Assembly: GCA_959018755.1 (NCBI GenBank) | Contig: CAUEMA010000003.1 | Span: 149,604 to 213,603, forward strand | Direction: 5' to 3' | Origin: an uncultured Collinsella sp. | GTDB taxonomy: Bacteria > Actinomycetota > Coriobacteriia > Coriobacteriales > Coriobacteriaceae | Length of the DNA: 64,000 bases | Shown here: piece after piece, positions 26,719 through 38,485 of the stretch | Position numbering within the stretch: position 1 is the first letter of the stretch | Layout: every line of letters begins with the position of its first letter | Translations under genes and position numbers: made by a program | The notes under the pieces: model-generated | Database searches by the model: none | Told to the model about the DNA's origin: nothing | The model's input: the letters and a program-made list of their open reading frames with translations, nothing else

Positions 26719-26796
26719 AACTCCTCCCAGACACGAGATTTTGGTATTTGTTCCCATCTTATTCTGAATTGGACCAAATAGTTCCTAGCCACAAAA

Positions 26797-26976
26797 CTAC
26801 TCGTCAACTGGATCGCACCAATCTGCTGGCAAAACACAGCTTGATTCTTTATCGACATAGCACCAATCCGCAACAGGGCACTCGGCGATGTCGTAAAAAT
26901 TGCATATATCAACTCCAAGACAACAAGGCTCAACGGGAGGATGTTCATTTGAACCAACAGGATGGATATGCTTCAT
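26797..26976 (-). CDS. RiPP precursor peptide B, 59 residues, 7 Cys
   Basis: AGGTGAGGAG precedes the ATG. The peptide opens with MKHIHPVGSNEHPPVEP and continues into a Cys/Asp-rich core with Cys at 18, 19, 25, 33, 39, 47 and 54. Four of these stand in Cys-X2/3-Asp units: CNFYD, CPVAD, CYVD and CDPVD. It aligns along its whole length with precursor A (67 residues), sharing the MKHIHP leader, the LG-x-D-I-C phrase and the spacing of the last six Cys. It follows the maturase and precursor A on the same strand. Repeated Cys-X3-Asp is the substrate pattern of ranthipeptide maturases that make Cys-to-Asp thioethers, so it is probably the substrate of the radical SAM enzyme at 27380-28738. Confidence 0.85.
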   Translation of the reverse strand: MKHIHPVGSNEHPPVEPCCLGVDICNFYDIAECPVADWCYVDKESSCVLPADWCDPVDE

Positions 26977-27006
26977 AACAGCTCCTCACCTTAATCCAAT
27001 TAGAGA

Positions 27007-27210
27007 CTACGTTTGATCAATGCCACAGTGATCTACAACGCAGATGCTGCCGCCATCCATGTCATAGTCGCAGTAATCGTATGCACCACAGCCATCTGCT
27101 TTATCATAAACAGTACAGATGTCAGTAATGCCCAAGAGGCAGTCAAAAGACATCGGCTTCACGCCTGCCTCGTCGCCACTTCCTGGATTAATCGGATGAA
27201 TATGCTTCAC
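27007..27210 (-). CDS. RiPP precursor peptide A, 67 residues, 6 Cys
   Basis: The start is a GTG at 27210 behind AAAGGGAGG; a longer in-frame extension upstream would add a poorly supported segment before the leader. The leader MKHIHPINPGSGDEAG is followed by a core with Cys at 24, 32, 41, 47, 57 and 62. Each of the last five is followed two or three residues later by Asp: CTVYD, CGAYD, CDYD, CVVD and CGID. The spacing parallels precursor B. It lies 30 bp upstream of precursor B and 170 bp downstream of the maturase, in one operon. Having two divergent copies with conserved Cys and Asp but variable residues between them argues for selection on the cross-linking pattern. Confidence 0.87.
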   Translation of the reverse strand: MKHIHPINPGSGDEAGVKPMSFDCLLGITDICTVYDKADGCGAYDYCDYDMDGGSICVVDHCGIDQT

Positions 27211-27379
27211 GACTACCTCCCTTTGAGTGCAGAAAAACCTCAATATTGTGTATAACAAACCAAGATGTCTAGTTCACCATATTTCTAGAATGGTTTCGGC
27301 GAATGTAGCAATAAGCTTCGCAGACGGTAATCAGAAGAACGAACACCTCCACAATGGTGACAGCAATGCGCTGAACCGC

Positions 27380-28738
27380 TTATTCCGATACAGTAGCTTC
27401 TCGTTGATTTTTCTCCTGCGAAGATGAGTGGCGGGAAATAAGGTCAAAAGCCATCTCGTAGCACATTTTTCTATATTCACATGATGCAGGGTGTAGACTC
27501 TTGGGCAAGTAGCCGTGCTCGTCTGCAGCCTCCCAGCTACAGCCCCCACCACAGAAAGACCGAGCCCAACAGTCCGTACAGTCAATTCTTTTTTCGACAC
27601 CCTGACTCCAGTTTTCAATATACCTAGTTTCGTCAATTCCGGTGACGATGTTGCCCATTTTGAATCGCATCATCCCGACAAACCTGTGACAGGGGTATAC
27701 GTCCCCTTCGGGAGTCACGGAAATAAAACGCCTGCCAGCCCCGCATCCGACAAAGGCGATCCTGTTGCTCATAATCAAATCAACTGCAGTTTTCAATGTT
27801 CTAAACAAGGGCTTTTCCCCTTGATCAATCTGTTTGAGATATTGATCCGCCAAATCTATTAGGCCCGCCCTGATTTTGTTTAATGAGTGTTCGTCGAGTT
27901 TGATATTCTCATCGAATGAGCTCACGGGCGAGAAGTAAATCCTTCTGAAGCCCATCTCTTTAAACTGAAGATAGTCTTCAACAAGGTTACAGTTATTATT
28001 TGTTAAGGTCGCTCTTGCGCCGAAGGGGAACGACTCGGAAAAACGACGAACGTTTTTGTCGATATCGGAGAAAGAGCCGCCTCCCGTCTTGTACGGGCGC
28101 GATGCATCGTGCTTGCATCCTGTACCATCGAGACTAATCAGAACAGAAAACCCGTGCTCCTTGAAAGAATTCACAGCAGTGTCATTCAAAAGCGTTCCGT
28201 TGGTCGTAATAGAATAGGTAAAGTTTCTATTGGGGTATATTCTTTTTGAATAGTCGACCGTTTTCCATATCAGCGGCTCGTTAATCATGGGTTCCCCACC
28301 AAAAAAGACGATCGCAAGCGTTTCGTTTTCCGATGAACTTGCGACGAGGTAGTCGACCGCCTTGAAGGCTATCTCGTCTGTCATCAGCAGAGGAGACGTT
28401 CCATAATCTCCTTTACCGGCAAAACAGTAACTACAACCAAGGTTGCATGCATGTGAAACGTGGAGTTCGATGGATCTAAGTTTTCGAGGCGTGTCTTTTG
28501 TTAAGAAAGTCCGCTCAGACAATCGTTGATACTCATCAATGTCGTCTTCAAGTTCTGCTATGGTCGTTTGGTCGTAGCCTTTCGCAGCAAGTGACTTTGT
28601 TAGCAACTTCGAGTTGACCGTTCTTCCCGATGCTTCAAATATGCGAAGCGCATCTTCTGATGCTTGGTCAACCTGAAAGCAATTGCGAGTGACCTCATCG
28701 AAGCAGTAACGACGATCACTTACTGAGAAAAAATGCAT
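27380..28738 (-). CDS. Radical SAM/SPASM peptide maturase
   Basis: A 452-residue enzyme. The radical SAM cluster motif is CNLGCSYC (Cys98, Cys102, Cys105), followed by GGEP at 147-150. The C-terminal SPASM region carries Cys332, 350, 387, 390, 396, 400, 420 and 426 with CTDC, FCGGGC and ASC phrases, enough for two auxiliary 4Fe-4S clusters. Residues 1 to about 80 resemble the small recognition domain that binds precursor leaders. Such enzymes form thioether or carbon-carbon links in Cys-rich peptides. I chose the ATG at 28738 with TTGAGGA five bases upstream; a GTG ten codons earlier is open. It is the first gene of the operon that continues with precursors A and B and the membrane peptide. 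Confidence 0.92.
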   Translation of the reverse strand: MHFFSVSDRRYCFDEVTRNCFQVDQASEDALRIFEASGRTVNSKLLTKSLAAKGYDQTTIAELEDDIDEYQRLSERTFLTKDTPRKLRSIELHVSHACNLGCSYCFAGKGDYGTSPLLMTDEIAFKAVDYLVASSSENETLAIVFFGGEPMINEPLIWKTVDYSKRIYPNRNFTYSITTNGTLLNDTAVNSFKEHGFSVLISLDGTGCKHDASRPYKTGGGSFSDIDKNVRRFSESFPFGARATLTNNNCNLVEDYLQFKEMGFRRIYFSPVSSFDENIKLDEHSLNKIRAGLIDLADQYLKQIDQGEKPLFRTLKTAVDLIMSNRIAFVGCGAGRRFISVTPEGDVYPCHRFVGMMRFKMGNIVTGIDETRYIENWSQGVEKRIDCTDCWARSFCGGGCSWEAADEHGYLPKSLHPASCEYRKMCYEMAFDLISRHSSSQEKNQREATVSE

Positions 28739-29299
28739 ACGTTCCTCAATTTCATGCTGGACTGGCACTAACCTTGTTTATTGTTGCGCAGCTATAAAAA
28801 ACCACCAGCGGGGATTCGGTGTGCGGCCCAATCGGACTCCCAAAAGGTTCTATTTGAGACTGGCAAGCTTTGTGTTGTTGGCACTTCGACAGCGCTCTTT
28901 ATTCCAACATGGAGCCTCGCAGTTTGAGTCGACTTGCCTCTGGAAGGTCCGATCTTAACTTGATTTAGGATGAAAACAGATTACAGGCGCGCTCCTCTAG
29001 AAAGAAAGGAAACCAATCGCCGCCTTTCACCAGGAAAGTTTTTATAGCCCACCTCGAGCAAAATGAAAGATGCGAGAGCGATTGGGGAACAACGCGAATC
29101 TCCCCTTTTGGGTGGGAGCGAGCCTTCGGCCACCGGCGAACGACTCGCCCTGGTCAGAATCTGGAAGTGGTGCCGGGCCGCTTGGGCCTCCCCGGTGACT
29201 TCGTGGGGCTTACCTGCCTGACGTCGAGGAGTACATCCGCAAGATTCGTTCCCTATGCCGTTTGCTCTCACGCCCGCCTTAGTTCCAAGTCGGGCGAGC
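28739..29299. other. Gene-free region upstream of the maturase
   Basis: About 560 bases without a credible gene. It must contain the minus-strand promoter of the RiPP operon (an AT-rich TTTTTATAGCT stretch about 55 bases before the start is a candidate) and the right junction of the island. The part after 29100 turns GC-rich again and may hold decayed chromosomal sequence. Confidence 0.4.
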
Positions 29300-29728
29300 C
29301 GCCGCGCTCATGCGACCCGTGGCGGCGACACGTCGACGCCGCGCTCGCTGAGCACATCTTCGGTCGCGGGCGAGCACGAGGTCGCGCCGGCGCATCCGCT
29401 GGGACTGCTGTGCGTGCAAAACGGCTACGTGGTGAGCGTCCCGCGCTGGATTCAGCCGAGTGAGGAAGGCGTTGAGATCGGCGCGCTGGCAACGGGGGAG
29501 GGCGGCATCACCGACGACGTCTCGGCCCGCCATGCCCATATCTGGTGCGACGAGTCTGGCGCATGGTTTGTCGAGGACCTGTCGTCCACTAACGGCACCG
29601 TGGTGGTAAACGGGGCCACGAGTGTGTGTATTCAAGTAGAGCCCGGCCGCTCCGCCCAGCTCAACCCCGGCGACGAGCTCAAACTCGGCGAATCCACTAC
29701 CTACGCCATCCTCTTTGGTGCCCTCTAG
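29300..29728 (+). pseudogene. Truncated copy of the FHA protein gene (C-terminal FHA domain only)
   Basis: This matches the last 143 codons of the FHA gene at 22054-22992, with scattered substitutions and a small deletion (VGDD shortened to DD). The FHA domain is still open, with SARHAHIW and SSTNGT intact, and the frame extends a little upstream, but the N-terminal 170 codons are missing and no ribosome binding site fits. It is the right arm of the duplication bracketing the RiPP island and most likely a recombination scar. Confidence 0.8.
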
Positions 29729-29846
29729 CCGGCAGTTAGGGACGTTCCTTTTCTGCCGGCACTTGGGGACACTCCTTGGCGCACCAGAGCCGGTCGCCCA
29801 GGGATGGAGGGGCCATTTTGGCCCTTGGCAGTCACCCGAGGTAAAC
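29300..29846 (+). repeat. Right copy of the ~550-bp direct repeat
   Basis: Counterpart of 22555-23108. It includes the truncated FHA frame and about 118 bases of spacer with the TTGGGGAC-type repeat and the GGGGCCATTTTGGCCC palindrome. The two copies differ by roughly a tenth, so the duplication is not recent, or the right copy came from another strain. Confidence 0.85.
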
Positions 29847-30179
29847 CTTTACCGCCCGCCTATATTTGCCGAAATTACACTTGACGGCGGGGTACAATAA
29901 ACCCGCATGCGGATTTCCGTTGCGGGCGCTTCCCATCGCCGGGGCGTGCCCGGGAGCATCCGGCATGCGGCCTTTGCGGCGCTCGGTCATGTGCAAGACG
30001 GGCGGTCGGGTCTGTGGGGCGCATCAGCTGCTCCTCGCCTTGGCATGTCTTCTCTCCACGCCACGTACCTGCTGCTGAGCCTGCCTGCCAGATGATTGGA
30101 AGCAACAGCGTAAATCCCATCACGCCAACATCCCGGCGATCGCCGGGGCCTGTATACCTATATGAGAGGAGAGGGGTAT
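29847..30179 (+). promoter_or_regulatory. Promoter and long leader of nifJ
   Basis: The 333-base gap contains TACAAT near 29894, a fair -10, implying an untranslated leader of about 275 bases. Just upstream of the ribosome binding site is the perfect 16-base palindrome CCCGGCGATCGCCGGG (30132-30147), either a stem in the leader or an operator. No known riboswitch consensus is seen. Confidence 0.4.
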
Positions 30180-33719
<3,540 letters not shown>

Positions 33720-33729
33720 GTCTCTCACC

Positions 33730-33854
33730 GCAGGATCTGAGGGCTGACCTTCGCGGACGTCCTCGGACATGAAAGAACCCCCGCTGCGCACTACGTGCGG
33801 CGGGGGTTCTTTCGTCCTGCGGAGTGTCCGCGAAGGTCAGCCCTCAGATCCTGC
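33730..33854. terminator. Nested long inverted repeat after nifJ
   Basis: Perfect 29-base arms at 33730-33758 and 33826-33854 enclose a second hairpin, 14-base arms at 33771-33784 and 33800-33813 (GAAAGAACCCCCGC and complement). The inner hairpin followed by TTCTTTC resembles a terminator usable on both strands; the outer arms are far longer than a terminator needs. Confidence 0.75.
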
Positions 33855-34403
33855 TACGACTACGTCCTCGGATTGTGTGGGCGGATGAAGGACGTGGTTG
33901 TGGGGGCCTTTTGTCCCGGTCGCTGTTTCGCGGCTTTGCCGCGAAACCTCGCGCCACTTTGGGGGTGGATGGGGGCGTGGCCGTTGCTGCCTTCTATCCC
34001 CGTGCTTTGGGGCTGGCTGCCTTTTCGGGGCTCATCTATATTCCTTAAGTTGGATGAAAAACGCCATGTTATTGCAGGGCTGCATACTCGTCCAATAAGT
34101 GCATAGAATCTCGTATAGTGCGAGTAAGACTTTGCGCTGACTGTTTTATGTTTAGCAAAGATATAGTTTGCATAATCTGGTCTAATCCCTGCTCTATTAA
34201 AATAAAGTTGCACGTAAATGACGTAGATATGCTTGAGCTGGGGTTCTGTACGCTGAGCGGATAAAAACGACCGTTCACCGTTCAACTATTTTCAAAATGA
34301 ATAAAATGAGCGATAAAGAGAATATAAACCTTAATAAACTCGCGTATTGCACGGACGCGGGTTATTAATGGGTTGTAGGCCTTTTACAGAAAGGATTCCA
34401 GCA
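33855..34403 (+). other. Long AT-rich region upstream of carbamate kinase
   Basis: About 550 bases with no credible gene. The right half is unusually AT-rich. It holds TTGCATAAT at 34168-34176, the nine-mer also found at 17943, 17958 and 46054, and a hairpin (AACTCGCGT / ACGCGGGTT, one mismatch) near 34335-34361 just before the ribosome binding site. It is probably a regulated promoter region for the kinase gene. Confidence 0.4.
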
Positions 34404-35366
34404 ATGTCTAAGCCTCTTGGTAAGCCCGATCGTATTGTCGTCGCCCTTGGCGGCAACGCCCTCGGCAACAACCCCGTCGAGCAGATCGAGGCCGTGAGCA
34501 ACACCGCCCACGCGCTCCTCGGCCTCATCGAGCAGGGCAACGAGATCATCATCACCCACGGCAACGGCCCGCAGGTCGGCATGATCCAGAACGCCTTCGC
34601 CGCCGCCCACGACGCCATCGGCACCCCCGAGATGCCGCTGCCCGAGTGCGGCGCCATGTCCCAGGGCTACATTGGTTATCACCTGCAGCAGGGCATCGGC
34701 CGCGAGATGCACAAGCGCTATAAGCGTTGGCACGCCGCCACCGTCGTCACCCAGATCGAGTGCGATCCCGACGATCCCGCGTTCAAGAACCCGACTAAGC
34801 CGATCGGCCCCTTCTACACCGAGGAGCAGGCCAAGGAGTTCATGGCCGAGGATCCCTCCAAGGTCTTCGTCGAGGATTCCGGCCGCGGCTGGCGTCGCGT
34901 CGTCGCTTCCCCCGATCCCAAGAAGATCGTCGAGGCTGACTCCATCCTCAACCTGCTCGACAACGAGTTCATCGTCATCGCCTGCGGTGGCGGCGGCATC
35001 CCCGTCGTCCGCGACTACGAGAACAAGGGCTGCTACAAGGGCGTTCCCGCCGTCATCGACAAGGACCTGGGCGGCGAGCTGCTGGCCGAGGACTGCGACG
35101 CCGACGTCCTGTTCCTGCTGACCGCCGTCGAGCATGTCGCCATCAACTTCGGCAAGCCCAACCAGGAGGAGCTCGAGGACCTCACCGCCGACGAGGCCGA
35201 GCGCCTGGCCGACGAGGGCCAGTTCGGCAAGGGTTCCATGGAGCCCAAGGTCCGCGCCGCCATCAAGTTCGCCCGTTCCCGCAAGGGCCGCACCTGCATC
35301 ATCGGCGCCCTGGACAAGGCCGCCGAGACCATGGCCGGCCTCTCCGGTACCCGCATCCACGAGTAG
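34404..35366 (+). CDS. arcC: Carbamate kinase
   Basis: A 320-residue amino acid kinase family enzyme that makes ATP from carbamoyl phosphate and ADP, normally the last step of arginine or citrulline fermentation. Signature phrases are VVALGGNALG at the nucleotide-binding start, ITHGNGPQVG, SPDPKKIVEA and the C-terminal GSMEPKVRAAIKFAR. AGAAAGGA lies upstream of the ATG at 34404; an earlier in-frame start lacks one. No arginine deiminase or ornithine carbamoyltransferase gene is adjacent, so substrate may come from elsewhere in the genome, for example from agmatine, allantoin or oxalurate breakdown. A clear terminator follows. Confidence 0.95.
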   Translation: MSKPLGKPDRIVVALGGNALGNNPVEQIEAVSNTAHALLGLIEQGNEIIITHGNGPQVGMIQNAFAAAHDAIGTPEMPLPECGAMSQGYIGYHLQQGIGREMHKRYKRWHAATVVTQIECDPDDPAFKNPTKPIGPFYTEEQAKEFMAEDPSKVFVEDSGRGWRRVVASPDPKKIVEADSILNLLDNEFIVIACGGGGIPVVRDYENKGCYKGVPAVIDKDLGGELLAEDCDADVLFLLTAVEHVAINFGKPNQEELEDLTADEAERLADEGQFGKGSMEPKVRAAIKFARSRKGRTCIIGALDKAAETMAGLSGTRIHE

Positions 35367-35430
35367 TCTCTACTCCGTTGCCTCTCTCGTGGGCGCCAGG
35401 CAAAGCGCCCACAAACTACCTCTCTTCATG

Positions 35431-35466
35431 AGCCCCGCAGTCCGCTCCGACTGCGGGGCTTTTGCT
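35431..35466 (+). terminator. Rho-independent terminator after arcC
   Basis: AGCCCCGCAGTC and GACTGCGGGGCT pair perfectly over 12 bases around a six-base loop and are followed by TTTTGC. It lies about 65 bp past the stop. Confidence 0.9.
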
Positions 35467-35475
35467 ATTCACCTA

Positions 35476-35636
35476 GTCATTGGGGACAAACCCGGCACTT
35501 GGGGACGGTCCTTTCCTGCCGGCAGCTTGGGACAGTCCTTAATAGTCATTGGGGACGTTCTTAAACGACTAGTCAAACAAGAACGTCCCCAACGACTACT
35601 CATTTAAGCCTGTCCCCAATGACTGCCCAATGGCTG
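35476..35636. repeat. TTGGGGAC-family intergenic repeat cluster
   Basis: The segment has five TTGGGGAC or GTCCCCAA blocks. Bases 35490-35540 are identical to 41386-41436 except for one position. An inner inverted repeat pairs 35549-35562 (TTGGGGACGTTCTT) with 35579-35592. Relatives occur after 22992, 29728 and at 41686. The organisation, short GC-rich palindromic units in spacers, is like REP elements mobilised by REP-associated transposases; no such transposase is in the window. Confidence 0.7.
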
Positions 35637-35798
35637 GGAAGGCGCATCCCACACCGACGCATTGCCTTCGGGCCCTCTCCCCAGGCTCTCCATAGCTCAG
35701 CTGGACTCCCCGCAACCTGTTCCGAGTTGGCGGAACGAGCGCGACGTGGAGTGTCATTCTTTACCGCGTTAGACTAGACGCAGGGAAAGGAGGAGGAC

Positions 35799-37694
35799 AT
35801 GGATGCTCGCGTCAAGCAGCTTGTAAATATGATCGAGGACGCTCAGCCTGTCGCTGTCGCGGTACTTGCCAAGCGTCTCGAGGTAAGCGAACGCGCCGTG
35901 AGAAACTATATCCATCGCGCAAACGACAACCTTGCAGGGGTTGCACGCATCGTTGGCAGCAAGGGGCAGTATCGTATCGATGTTGCACGTGCAGATGAGC
36001 TTGCTCGCTTGCTAGACGGTGCGGCTCTGGCTCATCCGGGCATTCCTGATACGCGCGACGGCCGTGTGTCCTTCCTTCTTAACGACCTCCTCATGCGGTC
36101 CCAGTGGGTGACGATTGAGGAGTATGCGGATTTACTCTACGTTTCGGCGCGAACTCTGTCCAATGACATGCGTCTGGTAGAGCAGAAACTCGCCCAATTT
36201 GACTTAACGCTCGAAAAGCGCCCACGCTACGGAATCCGCGTTGCGGGCGGGGAGTCGCAACGGCGCCTGTGCCTCGCCTCGCTGGTGAGGCCCGTGTTGC
36301 CCGACACCGACGATGCAAAGCTCGCCGAGCGCCTGCGGGCCATCGCCGCATGTGTGGACGATGCCCTGACGGTCTCGCCCGTCACGGTGAGCTCGCTGGC
36401 ATCCCGCAATCTCATCATGCATCTTTACATCGCTCTTGGCCGCATCGAGCAGGGCTGCTATGTCCCAGCTGCAGAATCGGACGTTCAAAAACTGGAGGGA
36501 ACGCGCGAATACGCCGCGGCTTTCCAGATTGCCGCAAACATCAAGGATGCCCTGGGCGTGAGCATGCCCCGAGAAGAGGTTGCCTTTATCGCAATCCATT
36601 TGCTCGGCAGGGGCACGGGCGTGCCCGAGAAGGGCTCTGCCGTTATCTCAGATGAGATGTGGGAGATTGCTTCCGAGATGGTACGTGCGGTCAACGATGA
36701 GTTTAGGTTTGACTTTAGCGGCGATCTTGAACTTCGCATGAACCTTGCTCGGCATATCGGCCCTCTGGGCTATCGCCTTGAATATCACATGCATATGGAT
36801 AACCCCATGCTGCCCGATATCAAGACGAGGTTTCCGTTGGCCTATTCGATGGCAGCTGGCACCTCGCAGGTACTCGAGCGTCATTTTGGCAGCCAGCCCT
36901 CTGATGAAGAGCTCGGCTACATCGCCATGGCATTTGCCCTGGCCCTCGAGCAGCAAGCCGACCAGCCGCGTCGCAAACGCATCCTGATCGTGTGCGCCTC
37001 GGGAGCGGGAAGCGCCCGTATGCTCGAGCACCAGTACCGCAAGCAGTTTGGTATGTATATCGAGTCGATTGAGACATGCGACGTCGCCCGCGTGGGAACG
37101 CTCGACTTTTCGCACATCGACTACGTGTTCACAACGGTGCCGCTCAACGTCAAGTTGCCCGTGCCCGTCCGCGAGGCCGATTTCTTCTTGGAGACGAGCG
37201 ATGTCAACGCTATCCGCAAGGTGCTGAGTGATGACGCTGCGCAATCGGACTCCCTGAGCGCTTTCTTTAGCCGTGCCCTGTTCTTCAACCGCGTTGAGGC
37301 GTCGTCGAAGCAGGCCGTTCTCCGATATCTCTCCGAGCGCGCCGTCGAGAGCGGCCGTGTCGATGCCCAGTTTGCCCAAGAGGTTGCCGAGCGCGAGAGC
37401 GCGAGTGCCACCTCGTTTGGCAATGGGGTGGCCATGCCCCATGGGATGCATCCTTTGAGCGCCGAGGCCTTTGTTACCGTGGGCCTGCTCGAACATCCCA
37501 TTCTTTGGGACGAATACGGCCATGAGGTCGATATCGTCTTTATGGTGTCGTTTGCCCGGTCGGGCGGCGATGAGGCGCGGATCTTGAGCTCGCTGCTCGC
37601 TGAGATCTTTATGGACCGCCAGGGGGTCGAGCGCTTACGCGAGCGCCGGTCCTGGCATGAGCTGATGGCGCTTGTGCAAGCGCATACGGCTTAA
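35799..37694 (+). CDS. PRD-containing transcriptional regulator of a PTS operon (LicR/BglG type)
   Basis: A 631-residue multidomain activator. An N-terminal helix-turn-helix (about 15-60, and a second near 105-130) is followed by two PRD regulatory domains (about 180-380) with conserved His residues, an EIIB-like domain with Cys399 in VCASGAGSA, and an EIIA-like domain with the phosphorylatable His548 in AMPHGMHP. These domains let PTS phosphorylation set activity according to sugar uptake. GGAAAGGAGGAGG precedes the ATG. It stands directly upstream of the EIIA, EIIB, EIIC and GH1 genes, which it presumably controls, as LicR controls the lichenan operon in Bacillus. Confidence 0.9.
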   Translation: MDARVKQLVNMIEDAQPVAVAVLAKRLEVSERAVRNYIHRANDNLAGVARIVGSKGQYRIDVARADELARLLDGAALAHPGIPDTRDGRVSFLLNDLLMRSQWVTIEEYADLLYVSARTLSNDMRLVEQKLAQFDLTLEKRPRYGIRVAGGESQRRLCLASLVRPVLPDTDDAKLAERLRAIAACVDDALTVSPVTVSSLASRNLIMHLYIALGRIEQGCYVPAAESDVQKLEGTREYAAAFQIAANIKDALGVSMPREEVAFIAIHLLGRGTGVPEKGSAVISDEMWEIASEMVRAVNDEFRFDFSGDLELRMNLARHIGPLGYRLEYHMHMDNPMLPDIKTRFPLAYSMAAGTSQVLERHFGSQPSDEELGYIAMAFALALEQQADQPRRKRILIVCASGAGSARMLEHQYRKQFGMYIESIETCDVARVGTLDFSHIDYVFTTVPLNVKLPVPVREADFFLETSDVNAIRKVLSDDAAQSDSLSAFFSRALFFNRVEASSKQAVLRYLSERAVESGRVDAQFAQEVAERESASATSFGNGVAMPHGMHPLSAEAFVTVGLLEHPILWDEYGHEVDIVFMVSFARSGGDEARILSSLLAEIFMDRQGVERLRERRSWHELMALVQAHTA

Positions 37695-37809
37695 GGCTTC
37701 TTTTGTCGAAAACCCTGCCTGCCTGCAATAAACCTCGAGGATTGCGGGTGGGAGATAGGCGTTTCGAATATTCAAGTACAAACCAAACATCACGGGAGAG
37801 GAGACCGTT

Positions 37810-38136
37810 ATGGACGATCAGGGAACCGAGATGGTTTCGTTTCAGCTGGTCGCTGCAGCGGGAGAGGCGCGCAGCCTTGCCTTCGAAGCCCTTGAAAAGG
37901 CAAAGGCGGGGGATTTTGACGCTGCCGCCAAACTCATGAAGCAGTCAAAGGATGCGGGAATCAAAGCTCACCACATCCAAACGCAGCTGCTTTCGACCGA
38001 GGCGGCGGGCGAGCATCTGTCGGTGGATGTGTTGCTGGTCCATGCTCAGGACCACCTCATGTGCTCCATGCTTGCTCAGGAGCTCGTGCAGGAGCTGATC
38101 TGCCTGTATGAGCGCACTGCAGCCAAGAACGCCTAA
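37810..38136 (+). CDS. PTS lactose/cellobiose-type EIIA
   Basis: A 108-residue all-helical EIIA of the lactose/cellobiose PTS class. The typical LLVHAQDHLM phrase carries the phosphorylated His; the upstream AGEARSLAFEAL helix fits the family. It passes phosphate from HPr to EIIB. GGGAGAGGAG precedes the ATG. Spacing to the regulator is about 115 bp, and EIIB follows within 50 bp, forming a four-gene transport and hydrolysis operon. Confidence 0.95.
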   Translation: MDDQGTEMVSFQLVAAAGEARSLAFEALEKAKAGDFDAAAKLMKQSKDAGIKAHHIQTQLLSTEAAGEHLSVDVLLVHAQDHLMCSMLAQELVQELICLYERTAAKNA

Positions 38137-38182
38137 CGGCGTGCGGCGACTATCCAACCAATCAATGCGAAGGGAATCCCTT

Positions 38183-38476
38183 ATGAAGATCCTTCTTGTT
38201 TGCGCAGCTGGCCTGTCTACAAGCATTCTGATGAAGAAACTCGAGAAATACGCGGAGCAAAACGGCATCGAGCTCGATATCGATGCGGTGGGTATCGGCG
38301 AGTATCAGGAGACCTGCGCCGATTATGACGTGCTGCTCTTGGGGCCGCAGGTGTCCTACCAGCTCAACACCGTCAAGCAGGGGAGCGGTAAGCCGACCGC
38401 GGTCATCCCCGCACAGGACTACGGCATGGGCAACGCCGCCAACGTGCTGGCACTCGCCCAGTCGCTGTTGGGCTAG
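38183..38476 (+). CDS. PTS cellobiose-type EIIB
   Basis: A 97-residue EIIB of the lactose/cellobiose class. It begins MKILLVCAAGLSTS with the phosphocysteine Cys7 and ends in the usual alpha/beta fold. It accepts phosphate from EIIA and hands it to the incoming beta-glucoside at EIIC. I used the ATG at 38183, with AAGGGAA upstream, because an earlier in-frame start would put about 25 unrelated residues before the conserved beginning. Confidence 0.95.
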   Translation: MKILLVCAAGLSTSILMKKLEKYAEQNGIELDIDAVGIGEYQETCADYDVLLLGPQVSYQLNTVKQGSGKPTAVIPAQDYGMGNAANVLALAQSLLG

Positions 38477-38485
38477 GAGGCGACT

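Noticed and set aside
27280..27360. A possible 25-residue hydrophobic peptide (GTG start) between maturase and precursor A
   Set aside because: The GGAG site overlaps the start codon too closely and there is no related frame; evidence is too thin.
35680..35760. tRNA-like phrase TAGCTCAGCTGGA
   Set aside because: No matching acceptor stem, anticodon arm or T-arm follows, so it is not a tRNA gene.
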